From positions 38,714,348 to 38,778,347 of the forward strand of contig CM035807.1 in NCBI GenBank assembly GCA_020466095.1: a DNA stretch of 64,000 nt, in the 5' to 3' direction. Below, in pieces: positions 47,519-59,345 of this stretch. Position numbers and translations under genes: made by a program. How positions within the stretch are numbered: position 1 is the stretch's first letter; each line of letters begins with the position of its first letter. This DNA is from Chlorops oryzae. Its lineage: Eukaryota; Arthropoda; Insecta; Diptera; Chloropidae. Under the pieces are notes generated by a model. That model had not been told where the DNA came from, ran no database searches, and was given only the letters and a program-made list of their open reading frames with translations.

Positions 47519-49107
47519 ACAAAATTTTTCTATATCTTCTTAAACAGCATCAAATGCAATTTTTAATTGAACATAACGTTTTAAAATGTGCACAAATATA
47601 TGAAAGGAGTGTTAAATTTTTATTCTTAATTCGACTCATGTTTGCTAAAAGCTATTTAAACATTTTAAGGACCTATGTTCCTAAGGGCCAATATTACCAA
47701 GCAAAAATATTTGAATGGAAAAACTTTCAAATCCCATACAAAAAAATCAAATTTTTTTTTTAAAACGATTTAAACGGCGTCGTAATATTTGCCCTTAGAC
47801 CTTTTTATGTAAAATGACATCAAATATAATATACAAATACATATGTGAATTGAAAGTGCATAATAGGCTGGGGTCGCCCATATATGGAAAAAAATTAATG
47901 TTCTGTGGTCGCGTTGGTATTGTTATATTTTGTTGTCTTATGTACCTATAAAAAATAATTTGGTGTAAAAAAAAATTCAAATTAAACTGCATCTTCATGC
48001 CGCGCAAGCGGTTTGAAAGTTTGAAAAATAAATGTATATTAAATTTTTCCGACTTCAATGATAAAACTCAAAATTTCTCAGCTTTAATATAATTTTTTAG
48101 ATACATTATGTTCCCAGTTAGTTTTGGTCATACCACAATCTTTAAAAGAAAACCAACGAAACACAATCCAGAATTATTTTAGGGAGATATGGTGTGATCG
48201 AACGTATCCAGTTTTTAACCATGAGGAAGAAGACAATGCTGCCCTTTCAAAAAAATCCTCTTTGAAGCAAATCGGTTCATTTGTAAGTTTGCTATAATAA
48301 TAAATATATTATCTCATGATCGTTTTGATTCCACAACGTGCCCTAAAAAAAGTCCATGAAAGTTTCAAATCCTTCTACTTGAACTTGGACAGGAGAAAAC
48401 AACGCTCAATTACGATTATAGATTTTTAAAACCGGTTGACAGAAACAAAATTTATAAGGCTTTGAAGTTGGACAATTTTTTATAAGTATTTTATCCCATG
48501 TTAATTTAAAAAAAAAACGCCGATAAGTATACTTCATTTTTTTAGTTTGATTCAATAATGAGACAGTTCAGTTCAATTGACAGAAAAAATTTTGCCATTC
48601 TTCGCAATTAAGAGATACGCAATATGGAGAAATATTTTAAGTAATAATAATTACTTTATTCCAGGAACTGAAAATAATCATTCATTTAAATTTCTTTTTC
48701 TTTCATTTTGCTCAAATTGACATTTTTATTTAAAACTCAGAAAATAATCATTACTTTCAGATTTTTTTCAAACATATAACTTAAATTTCGTTTTATATTT
48801 TTTCGCTTTTCGTACATCAAATAACAGAGATATTAAGAAAACACCACTTCCAGGACGAAATCGCGACATCTAGCTTACAGAGTAAATTTTTTTTTAAATT
48901 ACATTTTAAATTATTTCTAATAAACTTTCGAAATTGGCTGGTGACAGGTGAACTTATTTTGGTGATACGCCTAATGACCACACACGGTTTTTGAAGGCAG
49001 GATCGATACTTCACTTTATCGCTGGCAACCACATTTTCCTCCTTCCAGAGTAGATAAATTTTTCCTTTTTCCAAGTTCAAACTTTACCTTACCTTTTCAA
49101 AGCCCCA
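47519..49107. other. no gene seen
   Basis: AT-rich sequence with frames of up to 87 codons and no recognised repeat or domain. Confidence 0.45.
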
Positions 49108-49230
49108 ATTTTTCCAAAATTTTTTTTCGCCTGCGACAGGGTTCGAACTCGGGCCTTTCAGAATGCTAAGTAAAAACGCTTCCGGTACGCTAACAAGATA
49201 TATCATTCGCGCGTGCTAGATTTTTATTAT
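49108..49230 (-). repeat. tRNA-like SINE fragment, copy 2
   Basis: The minus strand carries GGCCCGAGTTCGAACCCTGT, a clear B-box context, with TTAGCGTACCGGAAGCG upstream as a possible A-box region. The plus-strand border CAATTTTTCCAAAATTTTTT and the trailing GCGTGCTAGATTT match the copy at 26512. The cloverleaf is not convincing, so a SINE relic is more likely than a tRNA gene. Confidence 0.45.
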
Positions 49231-50103
49231 ACCCAGCGTAAGCGGGGTATATTAGTTTTGTGCGAATCTTGTTACAGGGAGAATTAAGCTCCATAGATAT
49301 AGAAATGATCAGGATCAAAAACTGAATCGATTTAGACATGTCCGTCTGTCCGTCCGTCCGTGGTCGGATCTCCTCCGAAACTGCTGAACCAATAAAGTCG
49401 AAATTTGTTACACATGTATATCAGGGTCCGAGTGTGATCCTAAGTAAAAATGGGAGACATCCGCCCACTGCCACGCCCACAAATGAATTTATTGTGATTT
49501 CAGTAAAATGTGTGTAACTTGCGAACCACTCAACACATTCCATTGATATTTGGTGTACTGGTAAACTACAAAAAGCGACATATCCTAGAAGAAAATGGAC
49601 GCCACCCTCCTCGAACCACGCCCACAAATAAGCCCACAAATAAGCCCACAAATAAGGGCTTATCGTAACTTGTGAAGTAAAAGGCGTAGAAGCTTCAAAT
49701 TCGCATCATAGGTTGACCAAGGCGAATGAAAGGTGTAGGAAAAAATTTTATGTGGTCAGCCCACTGCCACGCACACAAATGTATAATTTTCGTAACTTCC
49801 GAAGTAAAAGGCGTAGAAGCTTCAAATTCGCAACATAGGTTGACCAAGGCGAATGAAAGGTGTAGGAAAAAATTTTATGTGGCCAGCCCACTGCCACGCC
49901 CACATATGAAGATTTTTCGTAACTTCCGAAGTAAAAGGCGTAGAAGCTTCAAATTCGCAACATGGGTTCATCAAGGCGAATGAAAGGTGTAGGAAAATAA
50001 TTTATGTGGCCCGCCCACTGCCATGCCCACAAATAGAAAAGCAAAACATAGTGCGCTCATAATGTCGGGACGCTGGGTATTCAAGTGCTTCCTTACTTTT
50101 TGT
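49221..50103 (+). mobile_element. mini-me-like repeat, family B copy 3 (reference copy)
   Basis: It starts near TTTTTATTATACCCAGCGTA and ends CCTTACTTTTTGTTA. The core ATAGAAATGATCAGG, then CGATTTAGACATG, is followed by a (GTCY)n tract (about 49339-49363). Inside are the 12-bp direct repeat AGCCCACAAATA (three units, about 49620-49657) and three tandem 127-bp units (49664-50034). Open frames here simply follow the tandem repeats. Confidence 0.75.
49664..50034. repeat. tandem repeat, 127 bp x about 3
   Basis: CGTAACTT starts at 49664, 49791 and 49918, giving a regular 127-bp period. Each unit contains GTAAAAGGCGTAGAAGCTTC, GGCGAATGAAAGGTGTAGGA and CCCACTGCCACGCC with few changes. Other family B copies show one such unit, so this is local amplification. 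Confidence 0.88.
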
Positions 50104-50189
50104 TATATCAACGTTCGAGAAAATCGAACTACAGACAGTTCTCAATTGACAATATGAGATCATTTTCGTTTTTGAGATCATTTAAAACC

Positions 50190-51038
50190 AAAAGGTAGGT
50201 AGGTAGGTTGAAGTGGCTGCCACTTAGGCCCATTGTGATACCAAGGAGGTTTTCTTGTGTTCTATGTCGAGAGTATATTGCGTTTGTGTGGTTGTGTGTA
50301 ACACCCAGAACCAGTCGAGATAGACCATACAAAATGTATATAGAATTGATCAGCGCACCAGGAGATTCGATTAAGACATGTCCGTCTGTCTGTATACAGT
50401 TTTCTTATCGCAGGAGTTTAGCTATCTTGGTATGCGTGCTCACGGGGACATGAGTAAGATTAACTGTGAGAATGGACCCGATCGGACCATTTTTAAGGGT
50501 ACCTCTAGTACTAGGGTCTGTTACGAAAATCACAAAAACTGCTCTAAATTCGAAGTTTTTCAAGAAATTTTGACGAAATTTGATATTTGATCATATTTAA
50601 AGACCAGTAATATTATTTCCAAAAATTGTCTCCTAAACCCGAAATTCAAATGGGACTTGAACGAAATTTGGCACTTATACTTCCTTTGTAGCCATAAACA
50701 TCCCGCCTAAAAATTTTCTTGATCGGTCCATTATTAAGGATACGTCCAGCACTAGGGTCTGTCACAAAAATCCCAAAACTGCCCCAAAATCGGACTGTTT
50801 CGAAATACTTCAATTAAACCTAGAAGTTGAGCATATATTTAAGCCACCGATTAGAATTCAAAAGAATTGGAAAAGTGGGGCGTTTTCATAAAGAAATTTA
50901 ACAAAAGTCGGTATATGGGGCCCCTTATGGCCTTAAACACCTCTTGATATTAAAAATTATTTGAACATGTGTATCTGTGTCGGGTATTCGAGGCTCAGTC
51001 AGTCAGGCTCGCCTGACTATAACACCCTTACTTGTTTT
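50190..51038 (+). mobile_element. mini-me-like repeat, family A copy 6, left end replaced
   Basis: From about 50264 (TATGTCGAGAGTATATTGCG) to CTTACTTGTTTT at 51038 this follows family A with small internal deletions. The usual TTTTTATACCCGACACACTC start is missing. Instead a (GGTA)n tract at about 50193-50206 and TGAAGTGGCTGCCACTTAGG precede it, perhaps the tail of a different repeat. Confidence 0.7.
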
Positions 51039-52427
51039 AAATTTTCCATTTTTTTTTTTCATTTGTTGCTAGTTATTCGGAATTAAACTACCATTTGCAA
51101 CTTTGACCGTCTTTTGATTAGTTTAAATGTGGCCAGTCAGGTCTCTCCTAACGGAACAGAGTTCTTTCATTTTGTTTTGTCTTGCTGCTACTTCTGAGCG
51201 ATCTGCTAAATTTTTGATCCCAGAAATTGCCATAAAGTAAATTTGTTCTGAAATTTTAAACATAAATCGACTCAAGCCAGCTAAACCAAAGTGCAACAGA
51301 TGTAAGATACACATACTAAATGCTAGCAAGTTTAACGAAATCGCCCGTGTTTTAATATCTCTTCGTCATATTTTAAGATGCATACGTGTTCCGTAAAATC
51401 AAACAAATTTAGGTTTTAAATTCCCGTTGGTATTATGGGATTACTAGGTACTTTTTCTTTAACAAACAGTCAGTAACATTTTCCATTCTTGAAGCGGGTA
51501 AAAACTTGTGCCAACTAAGTCCCGCAAGTAAGCTTAAACGTAAAAGTTTGGCCTTTATTTTTAATAGCTGGTAATAATCGTTAAAATCGTCGATGATGCA
51601 GACTTCACTGCTGCCATCCTTTTTGCTTCAGTCGCTAAAATCAACAAAATCGCAAATGGAAGAAAGAAAGGGCGGTCTTTATTCGATGCAAAATAAAAAA
51701 AAAAAAAAACTAGGAAAGCAATGTTATTTCTCTCGTTCGTATTTTCAAATATTTGCAAGCTTTTTATTTCTTTCGTTTTTCTGTCCCAAGCAGCTCATGA
51801 GGTTGTTTGAAGCAGAGAAATGAAGCTGGCTCAGCACAGAGCCCTTTCAGTCCTCCTTGCTGCCTTGAATGGCTGAAAATGTTAATTTCATAACCTAAAA
51901 ATGCAGAAATGAGAGTTTTTATTTCATTTATTTGTTTTCCATGCAAATTTTCTTGCGGGATGCTTACGAGGCCGGCGATGTGCATGTCTGCATGAGAATG
52001 CAAATGGATTTTTCTACCTGTTAGCGTGACACTCATGAAAGTGAGCTTGGAGCGACATAAATATTTCAAATCTCTAATCAAGATCTCGAAAAGTCACATG
52101 TGCCCTTACAATCCTCATGATGACGGCGTTTCCTGGTAGTGGAGTTTCCAATGTTAGCTCTGCACATGTGTCCAGTTTGAGAAAAGTGAGTTAACTCGTA
52201 GCAAGGACGAAAATGACAAAAATTCTGGCTCAAATGCTGTGTTGATAGCTTTTGGTGGCGTTTTAATTCCGTAGCAAATGTGCCATCTAAAACGAATTAA
52301 AATGAACTGTTTTGTAGCTAAACGGTGCAGAATAAGAGAAGGGAGTACATGAACGAATTAATAATATTCAGAACCGGGTTAATTTTTGTCACTTGCTAGA
52401 ACTCACTACATTGTTAAAAATACTTTC
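51039..52427. other. no gene seen
   Basis: AT-rich sequence. Frames of up to 105 codons (51764-52081, minus) are unrecognised. A poly-A tract lies at about 51694-51709. Confidence 0.45.
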
Positions 52428-52622
52428 ATGCAATACGAAATTTATAAATACATTAGTAAGAAAGCTAAAGTCAGCCAAGCCCGATCTACCCAGCTTTTCG
52501 ACAATATTGGCGCACTATGTTTTGCCCAGGGATCGGCAGTAATAATATTTTCAGCAATATTATCGGGACTAATTACTGATTGGCCAAAAATTTTAATTAT
52601 TTTATTCTTGATTGTTGAATAA
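52428..52622 (+). CDS. 64-aa ORF, unknown, hydrophobic C-terminal half
   Basis: The ATG frame ends at TAA. The first 25 residues are polar and Lys-rich (YKYISKKAKVSQARST). The rest is hydrophobic, with a likely membrane segment around FAQGSAVIIFSAILSGLI and a second short one ending in ILIILFLIVE. The composition is unusually protein-like for this AT-rich DNA and has a bacterial flavour. The opposite strand is also open for 63 codons, so strand and reality are both uncertain. No promoter or splice context supports it. Confidence 0.15.
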   Translation: MQYEIYKYISKKAKVSQARSTQLFDNIGALCFAQGSAVIIFSAILSGLITDWPKILIILFLIVE

Positions 52623-52837
52623 AAAGAAATCACAAATTGGAAACCTAAAATTTCTGAATAATGAAAAATTTATCAATCAAATTCTAAAAATTCGGATTGA
52701 AAATATAATAATATTTATGAAAAGAAAAATTTTTTTAAATCAAAAATCATACTCCCAAGATATCGATTTTTTGATTAATCAATAATCATATTTTCAAAAT
52801 TACGGATATTTTGAATTAAAGTCGAGATATCCTATTA

Positions 52838-53003
52838 GAAATTGGTATGGAAATAATCTGCGGCTCCAGGAGATTAGATTAGGACATGTTTATATATACA
52901 TATATATATATATGTATATATTTGGTATAGTCTATCTCGACTGTTTCTGGCTGTTACACACAACCACACAAACGCAATATACCCTCGACACAGAGTGTGT
53001 AGG
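52838..53003. mobile_element. rearranged mini-me-like fragment (family A copy 7)
   Basis: The plus-strand core (GCGGCTCCAGGAGATTAGAT, then TAGGACATG) runs into a (TA)n tract at 52889-52922. That is followed by the family's proximal end in the opposite orientation (TATAGTCTATCTCGACTG ... CCCTCGACACAGAGTGTGTA). Normally both parts have the same orientation, so an inversion joined at the TA tract is indicated. Confidence 0.6.
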
Positions 53004-53904
53004 ACTGTGACAGTAATTTGCGAGTAATTCTGAATTCCATTGACAGAGACAAAAATTTAGGCATTAAAAATAATTTTGGCCCATATACCTATGTAGATAT
53101 CCTGCAAATATCACAGGCCTATTAATGCAGTTTTTTATTTATTACAAATGAACGCAAACATAGAGAGATCTCCCTAAATAAAACAAATTTATTTAAAACA
53201 AATTCCTGTGCAGATAGTGGTGCTGGATATAGCGACTATCGGTTATAACGATAGGTTTTCTTTCCTCCCCTCAATATTGTTTTAACGGATTTCTAATGTA
53301 TAAACAAAATATTAAAAACAGCTTAACATGTAAAACCTATGTTATAATTTTACATATAAGCCATTATTTTATATTCAGTTTTGCTTTGCGTCTTATTATC
53401 TGATTTCACTATACTGGCAAAAGTTAAAAGGGTTATTTTTTCAATGCAGACCGCTGCACTAAAATCGCTATAGCTTACGGATTTGCTAATAACTTCAGAG
53501 GCGTGGTACGCTTAAACGGTTCAACATATTAGTATATTTATTTTTAATTTTTCTTAGTACAAGTATAACCTGTTATTAATACTCAAAATTTGAAAACAAT
53601 TTTAACTTTAATTTTTGGTATTTTTGGCCACTTCGCGACACTGTGTGCCGCTAGTATCTCCAAAACTAATTCAGATAAGAAGATTAAACAAACGTTGGCT
53701 GATTCCTAATACAACAATCCAAAAATATTTTCTTTAATTTTTACACTGAGAAAAACTTTTTCACAAAACTAACAAGAAAATGCTAAACCTTTTTTTTTTT
53801 AATTTAACGAAGTTTGAAGGGGGTGACTCGCAAAATCCCAAACAAAATAATTTTCCCCATAAATTTTTGGTCCACCCTACTACGCAGTTAACGTTAGAAT
53901 AATA
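53004..53904. other. no gene seen
   Basis: AT-rich sequence. An isolated CACTGAGAAAAAC flanked on its left by TA, at about 53743-53757, resembles family T termini but has no partner. Confidence 0.4.
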
Positions 53905-54570
53905 CTTTTAGTGCGGGCTTATGTGGGCGTGGCTGTGGGGCGGCGCCCATTTTGTTACGTGTGTTGTGAGTCAATTGCAAGCAATGAGAAGAACAAGAAA
54001 GAAATCAGATCATAAACACCAAATTTATGTCACACGCGCACCGATTGAGCAATATCAATAAATCGAAGTAAGCAAAGCAGAGCTTAAGTAATCGAAGCGA
54101 AAACGCAAGCTGGCGTTTTGACACATATTGCATTAGCACAGGTGACCAAATACCCAAATATGCTGAGTTGGATATGTGTCACCAAAAACACAGCAGAAAA
54201 TTAGTGACCTACGACACTGTTATGGTAGCAGCGATCAGTGAGGGCAGAGGCAGCGTTTTCACTATAAAAGATGTTGATCAACCAATGTTCTGAGAGTCTA
54301 CGGTAGTCTACAGTCTGGAATCGTCGCTTCAGTCAGTCATCGTTAAACTAAATTAAGTTAAAATAATGTATAATTAAATTTTCGGGGCCCGACATACCTG
54401 TGTGCTAAATTTGGATGTGATGGGCCCAACCGTTTGGAAGGAGATCTGACCACACATGAACAGACAGATGAAAAGACGGGAAGATAGACGAGTGGACGGA
54501 GGGAAAGACGGGCATGTCTAAATCGATTCAGTTTTCGATCTTGATCAAGAATAACATATATATCTGTGGC
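53905..54570 (-). mobile_element. mini-me-like repeat, family B copy 4, split by an insertion
   Basis: On the minus strand the right segment (54378-54570) reads through a GTCY-like tract and the core CGAAAACTGAATCGATTTAG to GGGCCCCGAAAA. The left segment (about 53905-53951) continues with the family's GGGCGCCGCCCCACAGCCAC-like stretch. The 425 bp between them are foreign. Confidence 0.55.
53952..54376. mobile_element. LTR-like insertion (possible solo LTR)
   Basis: The insertion interrupts family B and is flanked by ATTT(T) on both sides (about 53947-53951 and 54373-54380), consistent with a 4-5 bp duplication. It begins TGTTACGTGTGTTG. Late in the sequence there is a TATA box (CACTATAAAAGATG, about 54259) and a CAGTCAGTCATCGTT motif about 70 bp on, as in promoters of insect LTR elements. 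It ends TAATTAA rather than the canonical CA, so the call is tentative. No gag or pol is present. Confidence 0.35.
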
Positions 54571-54955
54571 ATTATGGAAGAGCAGCTCAATTTGACATAA
54601 GCGAGATATGGCTTAATGGCTTTGAAGCTATAAGGAAGCTTGGGCCCTGATCCATTTTCCTAACATATTTAGGTCATGATTTTGTACGAAGATATTTTCA
54701 TTTTATTTTTAGCTTTTGTCGGTATGTATTTTGAAAAACGTTTGCTTTATTCAAATCTTTTGTTGAGTTGCAGAATGATATGCAGCAAAAAGTAGAATTA
54801 TGTCCCATTTCAAATGACACTGTCATCGAAGATGAGTGGTCTTTGTTTTATTTTTATTTTTTATATTGGAAAATAAAGTGCGGTGAAATGTGAGGGGGTG
54901 ACTGAGAAAACTTCGGGTTCTGATCTTAGTACACCTGCTAACTAACAATTGTCAA

Positions 54956-55139
54956 ACTTTACTGGGTAAACAAAATTAATTTTTTTTTTTTCAAGACTTA
55001 AAGCTTTGGAAGGAAACCCAAAATATGGATGGTTTTTTGCCTGACGATGCAGTGTGCTTTTTTCTTTCGAATGACATTGAAAAGTCAAAATCGGTTAAAA
55101 GTGGACTTAGCAGGTTTACACTTTTAGCCGACGATATGT
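54956..55139. mobile_element. family E, copy 2, shortened, without the TTAA insertion
   Basis: It matches 32085-32165 and 32330-32417 plus 33129-33140 of the first copy, but lacks about 165 bp in the middle and most of the left end. It retains AGCAGGTTTACACTTT directly joined to TAGCCGACGATATG, approximating the site before the TTAA element arrived in copy 1. Confidence 0.7.
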
Positions 55140-55420
55140 ATATTGCATAAAACAATTTTTTGAAAAATTTAACTCAATCGAAAAAGCAGAAACTTTGACT
55201 CTCATGTGGATCGAATTCTGTAAAGCAAAACTATAAATATGTAATGCAATCTCGAGTAAACTTATGTAGACCCGGAACGAGTGTGTATCACGCCCAAGAT
55301 TCGGTATGCGCCCGAACGTTTTAGGAAAGAAAGTCGAAGTTGCGAGACGTCTGTACCAAGTAAAAATTTTTCAAAAAATAAAGGTGCTTGTACACGTTCA
55401 ACAAAGTTTTCGTCAACATT

Positions 55421-55977
55421 CCCTGCAGAAATATGGACTCACTCAAGTGTAGCCTTCGGTCAGTCCCTCATGTTACCACTACTAGTCCCTTCCTAATTCC
55501 ACTTGTAATGTATTCAACTGACCTTTTTAACATGGGCCTGGCATTGGAGAGGGACTAGTCCGCAAAACGGCTGGCCTTAGGTCAGTTCGGTTTGGGTCAA
55601 TTTTCATAATGTTGGCTGGTTTTAGGCTAGTCAAATTAGGAATAAAAAAATTTAAGAAATTTTTTCAATTTATTTTTTATTTATTTTAACAATTTTTTTT
55701 CATTTTCAAGTTTTTTTTCTTCACAGCAGCAGTTTTCTTAACAATATCTATAAGTAGAGCAAAAAGGTAACACTTAACATATTTTTCACTGCTTTGTGAA
55801 AGATGAAAAAGATATTTTTTCTAAGTTGATGAAAGGGCCTTTTACAGGCTACCCGTTTATTACCGACCGCCGGCTAGACGAATTCGATGGAACGAACTGC
55901 CATAATTTAACCGGTAGGGTTTGGATCGGTCAAAGGCCAGTCCTTGTTAGGAAACTAACCGGCTCATTTTTGCAGGG
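55421..55977. mobile_element. putative TIR element (CCCTGCA ends)
   Basis: The left end CCCTGCAGAAATATGGACTC and, reversed, the right end CCCTGCAAAAATGAGCCGGT form short imperfect inverted repeats. Inner parts also pair loosely (GGTCAGTTCGG, GGACTAGTCC). It is 557 bp with no coding frame. The target duplication is unclear. Confidence 0.4.
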
Positions 55978-58900
55978 TTTATATGCCTCCAGCGGGAATA
56001 TTGTTTCACAGTTTACACTAGCACGACCAAATTTTTTGCTTTCCGAGCAATAATTTTTATAGTTTTTCGTTGCCGCAAATGTTGTTCAAGATTATTGTCG
56101 AAGCAATAGAATAATATTAATGTCAACAATTAGAGAAACATTTTAAAATTCCGTTATTTCTGCATTCATTATGCGCGAAAGATGTGAGAGATAATATCCC
56201 GCAGGTCCGACGAACTTCGCACTGCCTCCGAAGAAAGTAATGTGTCAATAGTGGTACTCATGCAGCTTCGCAAATGCCTTCGCAACTTTTCCCATCGTAA
56301 ATTTTCATATAAATTTTGATAGTTGTGTGACAAATTTCTCATTTCCCACAATTTGCGAAGCTGCATGAGTCCCACTAATAACTTAAAGTTTGCAAAAAGC
56401 GTTTGGTAGCGTAATAAACAATCCGTTAGAGTAAAACTTAGAGTTATGGCAATTTCGCGAATGATGGCCATAACCATCATTTAACCAGAAGAAAGGACTA
56501 CTTTGGGTTGCTAATAAAGCCGCCCGACGCACAGTGGGGCCGCTCCATATATTTTTTGGAAAAAAATTGAAGGAGTGGGCGTAGAGCATTGAAACTTTGC
56601 AGAAACACTTCTGCGGGCTAAATTAAGATATTTTGAAAAAATCTTGGAAATCCGCTCACTGCTTCGCCCACCTCCCATATAAATGCACAAGTCAAAATTT
56701 TTATTTTTAGACCTAGGGACTTGAAATTCGGGACACTTCTTAATTGAGTTCTCCTCAAAAAAAAGCTAAAAATATTGGGGCTGCCACGCCTACTTTGGGT
56801 TTAACGCCCATCGAAAGTTGGATATTTACATGATTTTATTTCCTATCTAGCATTATATGGAATTTTCACATAAATTAAAGAATTTCAATTTTTTCCCAAA
56901 GCTTAAACATTGGTTGTCTCCATTCAAAAGAAGATAATACCCTCAACAGCATTCCGCGAACGATATTAGCCTTCGAAATCACCGAAAATATCTCACAAAT
57001 GCATTCCGCTTTTCTAGTAAAGCATGCCAAGTTAAAGTGTGTCATAGAAAGATATTGATGTTAAATATGTCTTTTTTACATTGAAATGTTATTAAATTTC
57101 GTTACGCCTACATATTCGTAAACAAAAACAATGTTTCATTTATAAATCGTTCCATGTTTTAATTACGTAAGACCTAAAAGTATGCCCCATTTTTTGTCTT
57201 ATTGAGCTTTTGTATGAAATATTGCTGTGACTTTTGAAATTCAAATCGGTGTTACTTACAGAAAAGGTATTAGAATGTGAATTTTTTCGTTTAGATTGAA
57301 AGTATAGACTCTTACCTTTCATTTTTATATAGTAAGAGGGCTAAGCAAGGCAAAGCACATAAAGCTTTTCCAACAAAAAATAAGAATTTGATATTTTTTA
57401 CGCTAATTTCTGGCAAATTATAATAATAATTCTACTTTTCCAATTTTAATAATTGTTTTTTACATGAAAGAGTAATTGCTATATTTTTACCAAAAAATAA
57501 AACAAAGGCAATAGCTTTGGATTTTCATATAAAAAATGTTCTCTATTTCGACTACAATTTTAATCTGAAGCTTAATGAAAAACATTCCCTTGACTTTTGT
57601 AAGTTTTTTTTTAAATAAAAAAGTTCAATTTTCATAAAAAAGAATGTTGAATTCCTCATATCCAAATAATTCTTTACAAAAGTGAATCATTAAAATTTTG
57701 AAATTTAAAAGTTGAAAAATCCTATTTTTTCCACTGATGCCCTGTGCGACGCCGAACTTTAATTCAAACTATCCACTTAATAGGTTACAACATTTTAATA
57801 TTTTTGGTTTTTTGTTCACTATTGTTGCTGTCAATATCATTGGCATTTTTAACTTATAAATAATTATAGTACTAAATTTTTACTTTTCTTTAACAATTTT
57901 TATCATTTTCTGGCGATTGTTTGCCTGTCGATGCGGAAAATGGCACCCGAACACTCCCGAATACCGTTATATTATATATGATTGTATTCTATATGAAAAA
58001 CTTAAGTCAGAACTTGTTTACTCCCAAGAATTATTCCATTTTACTGCCATTTTTCCTCCAATTTTCGGACAAATGACCCAAAATTAGAATATTCCAAAAT
58101 GTAGTAGGTACCAAAACATTAAAAAAAAATTGTTTTGATACCGGAGTCGTCCTTTCTAACCCCAAATTCACTAGAAAAGTTATGTTTCATTTCAAAATAT
58201 GCTACGGTTCTCGAAATAGCCAAAAGTCTCACCGCTCCACAGTGGTTAGTCAGCGGCAAAAATTCAATTTTTCGACCATATGATTTCGAAAAAGTAATGA
58301 TGCAGTTTTTTTTAGAAAATTGTCCAAATAAGAGCAATCCATAAGCTTTTCTTTCCAAAGGTAATATTTATACATTTTATACCCGTTGGAAGTCACATAA
58401 ACATGCAAGGGTAATAATTGACTTAGATTTTCATTAAATTGAGTGCGGCATTAATGTAAAATAATTATAGTTATAGTTATAGTTTGGCGCTTTAGTTTCT
58501 GTGATTTAACAATAATATGATTTTCTGCGATATTTTTTCTGTTCTTGACGAAGTAATTATTTTTGCAATTTATAAATTGATATTCTTGACAACAATGTGT
58601 GACTGGACAAAAAACTAAAAATTTGTATTTAAAATGTAAAGAAAAAAACTTTTATTCAAATAAAGTATCCCTTGAAAAAGCTGGAAAAGAACCAGCGAAA
58701 CGTCGGGAAAATAATGGAATAAAAAGTTTTTTATTCGCATTTAAACCAAATGACCGAATAGCTCAAAAGAAAACAACGTAAAATAAAATCGCTTTTGTTC
58801 AAAAAATTGTGTTTTTTTTTAGTAAAATATAGCATTTACTCATGAAATTACTGAAGGAATCAGTAAGATACGATAAGTAGTTTAAAAGTTAAGCTGAAAT

Positions 58901-59170
58901 AAAAATAACTCAAAAAACTACAGGATTTGCTATTTTTGTTGGAATAGAACTAATGTGAGTTACGAGCAGTTATTTTCAAATAAAAAATTAAAGCTTTTAG
59001 TTAGTTCTAACATATCATGAAAAAAAAAACGGCCGTCATAGCACTTTTAAGATATCATAAACTTTGTAAGAAAAATGCATGACAATTGGAATAAAAATCT
59101 TTTTAAAAATGTATAGTATACTTTTAGGAATTCCTGTTCATCAAGCCGAATTATAATAGCAACAATTAAC
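55978..59170. other. no gene recognised; contains a hairpin
   Basis: The 103-codon minus-strand frame at 56169-56480 spans a hairpin and matches no family I know. At 56576-56830 short gtgggcgtag and gctgccacgcc words suggest an old repeat. A CACAGTGGGGC word at about 56530 may be a transposon end. Near 58465-58482 there is a (TTATAG)n stretch. The rest is AT-rich. Confidence 0.4.
56251..56376. repeat. inverted repeat, arms of about 26 bp
   Basis: GTGGTACTCATGCAGCTTCG at the left pairs with CGAAGCTGCATGAGTCCCAC at the right across about 75 bases. It could be a small foldback element or a stem-loop. Confidence 0.7.
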
Positions 59171-59345
59171 TAACAAGTAAGGGTGTTATAGTCAGGCGAG
59201 CCCGGTGTTAAAGACCCATAAACCGACTTTTGATAGATTTCTTTATGAGAAATGCCCCTTTTCCACGCCCAATTTTCCATTAATTTTTGCAATCCTAATC
59301 GGAGGCTTATATATACGTTCAAATTATAAACCTCATTCAAATGAG
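59171..59345 (-). mobile_element. mini-me-like repeat, family A copy 8, terminal fragment
   Basis: AACAAGTAAGGGTGTTATAG, then the GTCAGGCGAGCC word, is the reverse of the family A end. It is followed by the inner segments CCGACTTTTGATAG and CACGCCCAATTTTCC. The fragment ends near 59345, where a 28-bp imperfect tandem (AATGAGCTATGGTC, AATGAGCTAGGGTC) follows. Confidence 0.7.

Noticed and set aside
49726..49983. 85-codon frame with repeated peptide
   Set aside because: The peptide repeat simply reflects the 127-bp tandem DNA repeat.
56169..56480. 103-codon minus-strand frame as transposase
   Set aside because: No DDE, hATC or zinc-finger motif can be seen, and the frame runs through a hairpin.
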